The notes beneath the pieces were generated by a model, which did not search any database, was not told the origin of the DNA, and was given only the letters and a program-made list of their open reading frames with translations. Shown one piece after another: positions 4,918 through 9,673 of a stretch of 9,673 bases of DNA; within the stretch, counting starts at the first letter, position 1, and every line of letters begins with the position of its first letter. Where the stretch lies: assembly GCA_041659585.1 (NCBI GenBank), contig JBAZXY010000046.1, forward strand, positions 1 to 9,673. Reading direction: 5' to 3'. This DNA is from UBA8518 sp041659585 (GTDB lineage Bacteria > Patescibacteriota > Minisyncoccia > Moranbacterales > UBA2206). Position numbers and translations under genes: made by a program.

Positions 4918-6501
4918 ATGGATATTTTACCGCCGAAAAATAGCACCCCCCGTAACCCAATGAAGCATCCTGAAATTCATCCTATTCGACGTTCTGCCTC
5001 AACCATATCACCCACTATTTCACCCACCAAGAAATCACCAAAAAAACTTAGCTTCACTAATATTTTTTTGGTGATCTTTTTATTGCTTTTTTTTTGCAGC
5101 CTCGTTTATGGTAGTTTTTTTATATACAAAACCTACCGTATCGGGAAAAAAATCAATCCCACTACCGATCAAAATGGTTCTTTTTTAGAAACTATCAAGT
5201 CCGTTGTCCAACCCAACCTACCACCTATCAAGAAAGGTGCCAATGGTCAAACCAACATTCTTCTTTTGGGCATGGCTGGTCAAGGCAAGCCGGGACAAAA
5301 TCTAACTGACACCCTCATGATTGCTAGCGTAGATACCAAGACCCATCGCGTCTCCCTCCTGTCCATCCCCCGCGATCTCTATGTCACCATCCCTGACACC
5401 AAAACACAAACTAAAATAAACTCCGTCTATCAATATGGCTTATCTAATTTTCAAAATGACCAAGGGAAAGCCGCTAATGCTATTGAGAAAACCATTGCCA
5501 ATATCACTGGATTGCCTATTGATTATTATATTATTATGAACTTTGATGGCTTCGAAAGAGCGATTGATAATATCGATGGCATCAATATTATGAGCGAAAG
5601 AGATCTTTATGATGAGCGTTATCCCGGACCGAATTATAGCTATGAAACTTTCTCCCTCTCTAAAGGCTTCCATCATCTAGATGGAGCGACTGCCCTCAAA
5701 TATGCTCGAGAACGCCACAATGATCCTGAGGGAGACTTTGGTCGCGCTAAAAGACAACAACAAATTATGCAAGCAGTCAAAAACAAAATTTTCTCCACTA
5801 GCACATTAATGAATGTCTTTGCTCTTAATAATCTCTTTGATACTTTGGGTGATAATATCAAAACCAATATCGCCATTGATGAATTTCCTAGTTTTTTCGA
5901 ACTAGCCAAAAAACTCGATACTAACAATATTAATAATGTCGTGGTAGATGCCTGGAACACGGATAGTCTGCTCAAAGTATCCCATGTGCAATATGGTGAT
6001 ATTCGAGCATTTGTCTTGGTTCCGCGCATTGGCAATTACAGCGAAATCCATGATCTGGCTGCTAATATTTTTGACCTTAATGCCCTTAAGCGAAGGAAGG
6101 AAGAAATCGCCAAAGAAAATGCCACCCTCGTCGTTCTCAATCAAAGTGGAGACGCTCAAATACTTACTAAAATAAAAAAGGTTCTCCAAGACAACCTAAA
6201 CTACAAAAACGTCAAAGTTTTACCCAACCCCACCAAAACAATTACGGAAAAAAGCGTTGTTTATGACGCCACCAATGGCCAGAAGCCTTTCACCTTGGAT
6301 GAGTTGGCTGCCAAATTACCAGCCGAAATATCCTATACTATAAATGAGGAAGCTACCAGCCTGCTGCAAAAAGAAAACTATGATATGACCATCCTGATTG
6401 GAAAAGATTTAATTACCAAGTATAATATGGAAGATGATACCCTGGAAAATCTCAATGCCGCCCAGGATGATCAGATGTATATCAATTTATTAGACAAATA
6501 A
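4918..6501 (+). CDS. LCP family (LytR-CpsA-Psr) glycopolymer transferase with LytR_C-like domain
   Basis: LCP proteins transfer undecaprenyl-linked glycopolymers to peptidoglycan or other acceptors on the outer face of the membrane. The protein has 527 residues. They comprise a cytoplasmic Pro/Ser/Thr/Lys-rich N-terminus (1-46), one membrane helix (about 47-70) and a linker. The LCP domain runs from about 112 to 300. It contains TNILLLGMAG, LTDTLMIASVD (D131), LLSIPRDLYV (R152, D153), INSVYQYG and the Arg-rich signature YARERHNDPEGDFGRAKRQQQ. These Asp and Arg residues are the ones that hold the polyprenyl pyrophosphate and metal in the family. The C-terminal part (about 400-500), starting ATLVVLNQSGDAQILTKI, resembles the LytR_C domain. 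ATG 4918 fits the promoter just upstream. The gene stands alone, divergent from lepB. The polymer it transfers cannot be told from the sequence. Confidence 0.93.
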   Translation: MDILPPKNSTPRNPMKHPEIHPIRRSASTISPTISPTKKSPKKLSFTNIFLVIFLLLFFCSLVYGSFFIYKTYRIGKKINPTTDQNGSFLETIKSVVQPNLPPIKKGANGQTNILLLGMAGQGKPGQNLTDTLMIASVDTKTHRVSLLSIPRDLYVTIPDTKTQTKINSVYQYGLSNFQNDQGKAANAIEKTIANITGLPIDYYIIMNFDGFERAIDNIDGINIMSERDLYDERYPGPNYSYETFSLSKGFHHLDGATALKYARERHNDPEGDFGRAKRQQQIMQAVKNKIFSTSTLMNVFALNNLFDTLGDNIKTNIAIDEFPSFFELAKKLDTNNINNVVVDAWNTDSLLKVSHVQYGDIRAFVLVPRIGNYSEIHDLAANIFDLNALKRRKEEIAKENATLVVLNQSGDAQILTKIKKVLQDNLNYKNVKVLPNPTKTITEKSVVYDATNGQKPFTLDELAAKLPAEISYTINEEATSLLQKENYDMTILIGKDLITKYNMEDDTLENLNAAQDDQMYINLLDK

Positions 6502-6512
6502 TTTTCGATTTC

Positions 6513-6601
6513 AAATTTTTAATTTTAAATCAATTTTAAATTACTAAATGAGCCGGTTTTAAAACTTAATCACCTTGATTTGATTTTAAAATTTTAAATT
6601 T
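6513..6601. repeat. AT-only imperfect inverted repeat between the LCP gene and pth
   Basis: The left arm (6513-6535) and right arm (6577-6601) are reverse complements over about 23-25 bp, with a two-base mismatch and one gap. Both are built from AATTTTAAAT-like units; a further copy of the unit runs to 6543. The core between the arms holds the palindrome GTTTTAAAAC (6556-6565). No GC-rich stem with a T-run is present, so it is not a standard terminator for the LCP gene. Confidence 0.65.
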
Positions 6602-6623
6602 AGACTTTAAAATTCCTTATTCC

Positions 6624-7166
6624 ATGAAGATAATAATTGGCTTGGGCAATCCCGGCCAGCAATATGACAACACGCGCCACAACATCGGCTTTGCCATTGT
6701 GGATAAGCTGCAAGCACATTTCGCCTTTCCCGCATTTGGTTTCCATAAAAAATTCCAGGCCGAAATTTCCGAGGGAAGCAATGCGGAAGAAAAAATCCTC
6801 CTAGTGAAACCACAGACCTTCATGAATTTGTCCGGCATCACCGTGCGCGCCATCTTGGATTTCTACAAACTCTCTCCGGCTGACATCATCGTCATTCAGG
6901 ATGACCTTGATATTGCCATCGGCACCTTCAAAATCGCCACTGACTCGCGCTCCGCCGGCCATAATGGCGTGCAGAATATTATCGACCACATCGGTACGCA
7001 GCAATTCACCCGTCTGCGCCTGGGAGTGGGAGCGGTCACCACCGACACACCCTCTTGTCGATTAGGAGCGCACGATTTTGTACTAGGAAGATTTTCTGCA
7101 GAAGAAAAAGAAAAAATTAATCAGCTGTTTGATGAGATTTTGGAAGCCATCAAAAAATTTTTCTAA
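6624..7166 (+). CDS. pth: Peptidyl-tRNA hydrolase
   Basis: Pth cleaves the ester bond of peptidyl-tRNAs that fall off the ribosome, recycling tRNA; it is essential in most bacteria. The protein has 180 residues, close to the normal 185-195. It shows the start MKIIIGLGNPG with N9, the catalytic His in NTRHNIGF (H19), KPQTFMNLSG, the DDLD segment with its conserved Asp, and SAGHNGVQNI. All known catalytic and substrate-binding positions appear intact. ATG 6624 matches the family N-terminus; no SD lies before it. By eye it uses more G and C than the LCP gene next to it, most clearly between about 6800 and 7070. It is followed 11 nt later by a strong terminator shared with the convergent lipoprotein gene. 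Confidence 0.97.
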   Translation: MKIIIGLGNPGQQYDNTRHNIGFAIVDKLQAHFAFPAFGFHKKFQAEISEGSNAEEKILLVKPQTFMNLSGITVRAILDFYKLSPADIIVIQDDLDIAIGTFKIATDSRSAGHNGVQNIIDHIGTQQFTRLRLGVGAVTTDTPSCRLGAHDFVLGRFSAEEKEKINQLFDEILEAIKKFF

Positions 7167-7177
7167 CTCAATCGCCC

Positions 7178-7213
7178 AACAAAAAAAAGAGCACCACGGC
7201 TCTTTTTTTTGTT
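7178..7213. terminator. Bidirectional intrinsic terminator between pth and the lipoprotein gene
   Basis: A perfect 15-bp stem: AACAAAAAAAAGAGC (7178-7192), loop ACCACG, and GCTCTTTTTTTTGTT (7199-7213). The A8 and T8 runs give a U-tract in both directions, so it can end pth on the plus strand and the lipoprotein transcript on the minus strand. Confidence 0.92.
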
Positions 7214-7253
7214 TTCAGAAAATATTAATCCTTAAAATCAATTCCATTGCATA

Positions 7254-7862
7254 TTATTCAGTCGGCATCTTGAAGTTGGCTGGCAACTCCCCCTTAGGCA
7301 TATTTTTAGTGATATTTTGCATCATCAAGCATTGGTCCACAAAATCGATATCGGTTGGCAGAGTGAAATCCACTTTCTCCTTCGCTTCCTGGCAATTATT
7401 ATTCTTCGCCTCCTCTTCAATTAATTTATCTGTCGAAGCAAAATCTGATTCATCCCCAGCTGTCTTAGGCATATTCTTACCAATCTCTTCCATGCAGGCC
7501 ATGGTCATTTTAGTGCCGGCCTTGGTCTTGGTGTTCCAGCTATAAAAAGCTTCGCCGTCAAAAATACTGTTCATAGTCATTTCCTTGGAATCGGTGATGG
7601 ATTTATATTTTTTTCCTTCGATATAGGTCTTGGTCTCCACACCATTTTCATTCATCACACATACCATCTGTTTGCCCATCCCAACCATCTCCTTCAAGCT
7701 TCCCGCAACTGCCCCCACGCCATTTCCCTTATCAGCCTCAGCTGCCTTGTTTGTTCCAGTTGGATTTTCCCCGGCAGTTGGTTGCTGTTGACTGCTATTA
7801 CCACAGCCGCCTAAAAAAATAGCTCCGGCCATAATTGACAAAATCAAGAATACTTTTTTCAT
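7254..7862 (-). CDS. Predicted lipoprotein of unknown function with four mature cysteines
   Basis: Family not recognised. The 202-residue product starts with a lipoprotein signal peptide: MKK, a hydrophobic stretch 4-17, and lipobox LGGC with the lipidated C20. A Ser/Gln/Thr/Gly-rich tether (21-55) follows, as expected for a surface or periplasm-facing lipoprotein processed by Lgt and signal peptidase II. The mature part has four more cysteines (C68, C123, C157, C178), an even number that could form two disulfides. The segment TYIEGKKYKSITD...FDGEAFYSWNTKTKAGTKMTM has the strand rhythm of LolA/LppX-type lipid-carrier folds or similar domains; this is a weak resemblance, not a match. The C-terminal FTLPTDIDFVDQC looks like a recurring end motif. 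It has its own promoter, ends before a shared terminator, and so is a single-gene unit. No SD is visible. Confidence 0.85.
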   Translation of the reverse strand: MKKVFLILSIMAGAIFLGGCGNSSQQQPTAGENPTGTNKAAEADKGNGVGAVAGSLKEMVGMGKQMVCVMNENGVETKTYIEGKKYKSITDSKEMTMNSIFDGEAFYSWNTKTKAGTKMTMACMEEIGKNMPKTAGDESDFASTDKLIEEEAKNNNCQEAKEKVDFTLPTDIDFVDQCLMMQNITKNMPKGELPANFKMPTE

Positions 7863-7891
7863 TGTTTTAATGTTTAGATAATTATGTTTTT

Positions 7892-7920
7892 AGTATAATA
7901 AAAATTCCCTGGAAATTCAA
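7892..7920 (-). promoter_or_regulatory. Predicted promoter of the lipoprotein gene
   Basis: Minus strand: -35 TTGAAT (7920-7915), 17-nt spacer, -10 TATACT (7897-7892). The expected leader is about 20 nt, A/T-rich and without an SD. It sits just past the terminator of the upstream orphan gene, so the two genes are independent. Confidence 0.65.
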
Positions 7921-7925
7921 GCACA

Positions 7926-7965
7926 ATAAAATAAACGGCAGTCTCACATTATAGTGAGACTGCCG
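7926..7965 (-). terminator. Intrinsic terminator of the orphan 330-residue gene
   Basis: A perfect 12-bp stem, CGGCAGTCTCAC / GTGAGACTGCCG (7936-7947 and 7954-7965), with a 6-nt loop. In the minus direction it is followed by TTTATTTTAT (7935-7926). It begins 4 nt after the stop codon at 7970. Confidence 0.88.
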
Positions 7966-7969
7966 CTGC

Positions 7970-8962
7970 TTATGCAATTGGAAGAAAATTAAATAATGCT
8001 TCATCAATCACTTCAAGTTCCTTGAAACATTCAGCATGGTCTAGCGTGCCGATTACTAAAAATGCCATCCTGGATTCCAAAGCAGCTTTCTTACCCATCA
8101 AAGGTCGCAAGTTATGAGAAACATCTACCCCCAAAGACTCAAGTCTGCTGATAACGGCAGCTATCATTTCCCTAATTCTCACTACCCTCTTTTCATTCTC
8201 CTTGAATTCATGCGCATCAACTTTCGAGCTAATCAATTCGACTTTCATCCAAGTCAGCTTGGTCATTAACCGATACAATTCCCTTATTTCATTGTTTCGC
8301 ATTTTTGCAAGACAATCTCTGAAAACCGGATACGCATCCAATGATTTTCCCAAAAAAACACTCCCTTCGCAGAATTGAGGAACCAGCCCGAGCCTACGAA
8401 TATGGACCAGCACCTCATCATTGCCGATGATAATCTGCAATCCCATATCATCCACACAACCGCTACTGTAATTCGTCAGCATTTCCACTGCATGCTTCTC
8501 ATGCAATTCTAGTTCACCACTATACAGCGTTATGCATCGATTACACTTCTCTGGAAATATAAAATTACGCTTAGACAAATCGAATTCAAAAAAGTCACCA
8601 ACCACAACACCAACAATCAACTCATCCTTATCACAAAAATCACCATCTCCATTACTACTGTACTTCCAGCGATAAGGCTTGCTTTGTATCATCATAAAAT
8701 ATTGGCCTAAGCAATCTGAAAATCGTTGTTGAGCTGTGTTCAATTTATCCACGACCTCTTGACGCAATTCCCCATATTTAACAATGACATAATCGGAAAT
8801 AGGATTTCCATATGATTCGCCAGCCAAAATTCTCTCGCGGATTAATCTCCAAGTCGCATTCATATCAGCCGCAATCTTCCCCGTTTGCGATGTTGCCTGT
8901 TCAATTTGACCGTTTTTTCCTGCCATTTCGTCCGCTAATTCTTGCAAGGTTTTCTCATGCAT
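7970..8962 (-). CDS. Orphan protein of unknown function, 330 residues, with Cys2-His2-like motif
   Basis: Family not recognised. No signal peptide or membrane helix is seen, so it is probably cytoplasmic. Residues 1-95 look helical (LQELADEMAGKNGQIEQATS, then two more amphipathic stretches). Residues 96-215 are rich in strands and hold C110 and a C-x2-C-x10-H-x2-H pattern (C140, C143, H154, H157) that could bind zinc. C169, C198 and C217 follow. Residues 215-330 are again helical and charged. The start ATG 8962 is fixed by GGAGG 5 nt upstream. It is a stand-alone unit with its own promoter, a leader of about 95 nt with two possible hairpins, and a terminator. This style differs from the SD-poor genes around it, which may point to separate regulation or a separate origin. 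Its function is open. Confidence 0.85.
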   Translation of the reverse strand: MHEKTLQELADEMAGKNGQIEQATSQTGKIAADMNATWRLIRERILAGESYGNPISDYVIVKYGELRQEVVDKLNTAQQRFSDCLGQYFMMIQSKPYRWKYSSNGDGDFCDKDELIVGVVVGDFFEFDLSKRNFIFPEKCNRCITLYSGELELHEKHAVEMLTNYSSGCVDDMGLQIIIGNDEVLVHIRRLGLVPQFCEGSVFLGKSLDAYPVFRDCLAKMRNNEIRELYRLMTKLTWMKVELISSKVDAHEFKENEKRVVRIREMIAAVISRLESLGVDVSHNLRPLMGKKAALESRMAFLVIGTLDHAECFKELEVIDEALFNFLPIA

Positions 8963-8979
8963 GATCTCCTCCGTTCATG
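8960..8979 (-). promoter_or_regulatory. Consensus Shine-Dalgarno and possible start-site hairpin of the orphan gene
   Basis: GGAGG (8972-8968, minus strand) lies 5 nt before ATG 8962 and decides the start. CATGA (8979-8975) can pair with TCATG (8964-8960), leaving the SD in a 10-nt loop and the start codon in the stem. A 5-bp stem is marginal, so the hairpin is only a possibility. Confidence 0.6.
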
Positions 8980-9001
8980 AAAGATTATGTGTTATTTTAT
9001 T

Positions 9002-9035
9002 GGACGCAATCTTGTTTCTATTCTCTAATTGCGCC
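9002..9035 (-). promoter_or_regulatory. Hairpin in the leader of the orphan gene
   Basis: In the minus-strand transcript, GGCGCAAT (9035-9028) pairs with ATTGCGTCC (9010-9002) with one bulged base. The 8-bp stem encloses a 17-nt loop. It lies in the untranslated leader between the predicted promoter and the SD. No known riboswitch class was recognised. Confidence 0.45.
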
Positions 9036-9064
9036 TATGATTAAATGAACTATCTCTAGAAAAG

Positions 9065-9091
9065 CTTATAGCAACCCATAGCCATTGTCAA
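9065..9091 (-). promoter_or_regulatory. Predicted promoter of the orphan gene
   Basis: Minus strand: a perfect -35 TTGACA (9091-9086) and TGC-TATAAG (-10 at 9070-9065, extended by TGn), with a short 15-nt spacer. The transcript would start near 9058, giving a leader of about 95 nt. The short spacer lowers confidence and could point to activator dependence. Confidence 0.5.
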
Positions 9092-9111
9092 ACAAAAACA
9101 GAATCCGGTGC

Positions 9112-9155
9112 AAAAATATAAAAAAGGAGGAAGCAATGAATTTCATTGCTCCGCC
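9112..9155. terminator. Hairpin with U-rich tail (minus reading) or hairpin hiding an SD and start codon (plus reading)
   Basis: AGCAATG (9132-9138) and CATTGCT (9144-9150) pair perfectly and the stem extends outward through GG/CC and AGG/CCT, with one bulge and one mismatch. On the minus strand it is followed by TTTTTATATTTTT, like an intrinsic terminator. On the plus strand the same stem covers AGGAGG (9125-9130) and an ATG at 9136. The sequence does not settle which strand is used, but no plus-strand promoter was seen. Confidence 0.5.
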
Positions 9156-9198
9156 TCAAGTTATGGAGAGAGTTTGTTATAGAGGGTATCCCTCCTGA
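9136..9198 (+). CDS. Possible 20-residue small ORF with consensus SD
   Basis: The plus strand has AGGAGG (9125-9130) 5 nt before ATG 9136, then 20 codons (MNFIAPPQVMERVCYRGYPS) and TGA at 9196-9198. The peptide has no recognised similarity and no membrane character. The SD and ATG lie within the hairpin at 9112-9155 and the stop falls in the next hairpin, so it could be a leader peptide. It could also be chance in a structured element read from the other strand. No promoter is visible, and the next plus-strand gene, dprA, is about 310 nt away. Confidence 0.2.
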   Translation: MNFIAPPQVMERVCYRGYPS

Positions 9199-9232
9199 AA
9201 TCACCGAGTGAAATCAGGACCAATTTAAGTCC
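9182..9232. repeat. Chain of three overlapping hairpins
   Basis: GAGGG-TAT-CCCTC (9182-9194) overlaps a two-part stem, TCCTGA/TCAGGA (9193-9198, 9214-9219) enclosing TCAC-CGA-GTGA (9201-9211) with symmetrical AA/AA loops. That in turn overlaps GGAC/GTCC (9217-9220, 9229-9232), which is followed by CTATTTTT on the plus strand. Adjacent stems share bases and so compete in part, as in attenuators. The strand is not settled. Confidence 0.5.
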
Positions 9233-9243
9233 CTATTTTTGAC

Positions 9244-9281
9244 ACATTAATATTCTGGCTTTCTGCAGGATATTAGAATGT
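9244..9281 (+). other. Bulged inverted repeat
   Basis: On the plus strand, CATT plus AATATTCTG pairs with CAGGATATT plus AATG. The stem has a 2-nt AG bulge and an 8-nt loop. One pair is U-G on the plus strand and would be a C-A mismatch on the minus strand, weakly favouring a plus-strand RNA. It directly follows the hairpin chain at 9182-9232. Confidence 0.4.
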
Positions 9282-9365
9282 TATTTGTATTACTAACATC
9301 GAAAAGTACGTTTATCCCAATTCATACTTGCCCATAGTTTTATTTTTTCTGCCTTGTGCTAAAAT

Positions 9366-9440
9366 AAAAAGTATTAATACCCCAGGGCAAACCCTGGACC
9401 CACAGGTTTCCGCGGCAAGCCGTGAGGTATTAAACTTTTT
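9366..9440. repeat. Inverted-repeat element with internal GC-rich hairpins (three-way-junction shape)
   Basis: Outer arms AAAAAGTATTAATACC (9366-9381) and GGTATTAAACTTTTT (9426-9440) pair over 15 bp with one bulge. Inside are a perfect hairpin CCAGGG-CAAA-CCCTGG (9382-9397) and a second GC-rich segment (9401-9424) able to fold in several ways. The core is far richer in GC than its surroundings. T-rich ends occur in both directions. It could be a leader structure for dprA, a two-way terminator or a dispersed repeat; no known family was recognised. Confidence 0.6.
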
Positions 9441-9458
9441 GTTGTTGTCGCTCGTTCG

Positions 9459-9482
9459 GAAATGAAAAATTATTTTCATTTC
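9459..9482. repeat. Perfect 10-bp hairpin before dprA
   Basis: GAAATGAAAA (9459-9468), loop ATTA, and TTTTCATTTC (9473-9482) form a perfect stem that ends 25 nt before the dprA start. There is no T-run after it. It is AT-rich and could affect early transcription or translation of dprA, or simply be a palindromic repeat. Confidence 0.6.
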
Positions 9483-9507
9483 GCTCACTTCACTAAACAA
9501 TAAACCT

Positions 9508-9673
9508 ATGCCAAATAAAAACGATTTAGTTTATTTGAACGCCCTGCACAAAATCAACGGCGTGGGGCCGCAAAAGATGCGCAAGTTGATGGAGTTTTTT
9601 CCTTCGGCTGAAGCCGCTTGGTCGGCCGATATTTTCGCATTGGGACAAAGCGGCGTGGGCGAAGCATTGGCCG
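9508..9673 (+). CDS. dprA: DNA-processing protein DprA (Smf), N-terminal part (cut by window edge)
   Basis: DprA binds incoming single-stranded DNA during natural transformation, protects it and loads RecA. Only the first 55 codons are inside the window. They read VYLNALHKINGVGPQKMRKL, then MEFFPSAEAAW and a Gly-rich helix-hairpin-helix end (LGQSGVGEALA). This is the N-terminal SAM/HhH-like region of DprA, typically found as xxLNxIPGVGPxxxxxLLxxFGSPEAAW. The Rossmann-fold core that would prove the family lies beyond the edge, so the call rests on this short region. No SD is visible before ATG 9508. Competence genes are commonly kept in Patescibacteria, so it fits the setting. Confidence 0.85.
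   Translation, partial: MPNKNDLVYLNALHKINGVGPQKMRKLMEFFPSAEAAWSADIFALGQSGVGEALA

Noticed and set aside
5440..6189. Several open frames of 75-120 codons overlapping the LCP gene, mostly antisense
   Set aside because: They lie wholly within the LCP coding region, whose motifs and length fit its family; none has start signals or recognisable motifs.
7129..7545. Open frame of 138 codons on the plus strand
   Set aside because: It overlaps the end of pth, passes through the terminator and lies antisense to the well-supported lipoprotein gene.
9382..9397. Match to the CAGGGCAAACC core of c-di-GMP-I (GEMM) riboswitches
   Set aside because: The bases form a simple self-paired hairpin here, and the second conserved segment of that riboswitch (around GGGACGCAAAGCC) is absent.
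9312..9500. Open frame of 62 codons on the minus strand
   Set aside because: It runs straight through the folded elements at 9366-9440 and 9459-9482, has no SD or promoter, and its residue pattern is just the translation of repeats.
8963..9507. tRNA, tmRNA or SRP RNA in the gene-free stretch
   Set aside because: No T-loop GTTCRA pattern, no acceptor-stem pairing and no conserved SRP or tmRNA core was found on either strand.

Overview
The window reads as a stretch of AT-rich bacterial chromosome. Its gene set and layout fit a Candidate Phyla Radiation (Patescibacteria) genome of the Parcubacteria type: compact housekeeping genes in small operons, a bS21 longer than usual, little use of Shine-Dalgarno (SD) sequences, and cysteine-containing lipoproteins of unknown function. 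This placement is an inference from gene order and protein style, not a database result. UGA acts as a normal stop and Trp is UGG, so the recoded SR1/Gracilibacteria code does not apply.

Layout. Positions 1-4770 are all on the minus strand. In transcription order they run: signal peptidase I (lepB), histidyl-tRNA synthetase (hisS), a HIT-family hydrolase, ribosomal protein bS21 (rpsU), a YqeY-like protein, an intrinsic terminator, YbeY (rRNA maturation), a DgkA-type lipid kinase, and the 5' end of ftsA, cut by the window edge. At 4771-4917 a divergent promoter region separates this block from two plus-strand genes: an LCP-family cell-wall glycopolymer transferase and peptidyl-tRNA hydrolase (pth). 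A strong bidirectional terminator at 7178-7213 separates pth from a minus-strand lipoprotein. Beyond it is an unrecognised 330-residue protein with its own promoter, leader, SD and terminator. The last 166 bases begin dprA on the plus strand. Between these last two genes lie 545 bases without a convincing gene but with several inverted repeats.

How the genes work together. Most act in translation and its quality control (hisS, rpsU, ybeY, pth, YqeY-like) or at the envelope and in division (lepB, dgkA, LCP, ftsA). DgkA-type lipid kinases in Gram-positives can recycle undecaprenol, and LCP proteins use undecaprenyl-linked glycopolymers, so these two may be linked functionally. DprA belongs to DNA uptake and natural transformation.

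What stands out. (1) Three promoters, for ybeY, rpsU and the LCP gene, lie so close to their start codons that the mRNAs should have leaders of about 0-15 nt. Only rpsU and the orphan 330-residue gene have consensus SD sequences. (2) Three intergenic gaps (1801-1880, 2190-2275, 6513-6601) each hold a different set of short AT-rich repeats or imperfect inverted repeats. (3) The orphan gene and the structured non-coding region upstream of it (9112-9482) are the best candidates for something undescribed. No defence system, CRISPR array, IS element or tRNA could be supported.
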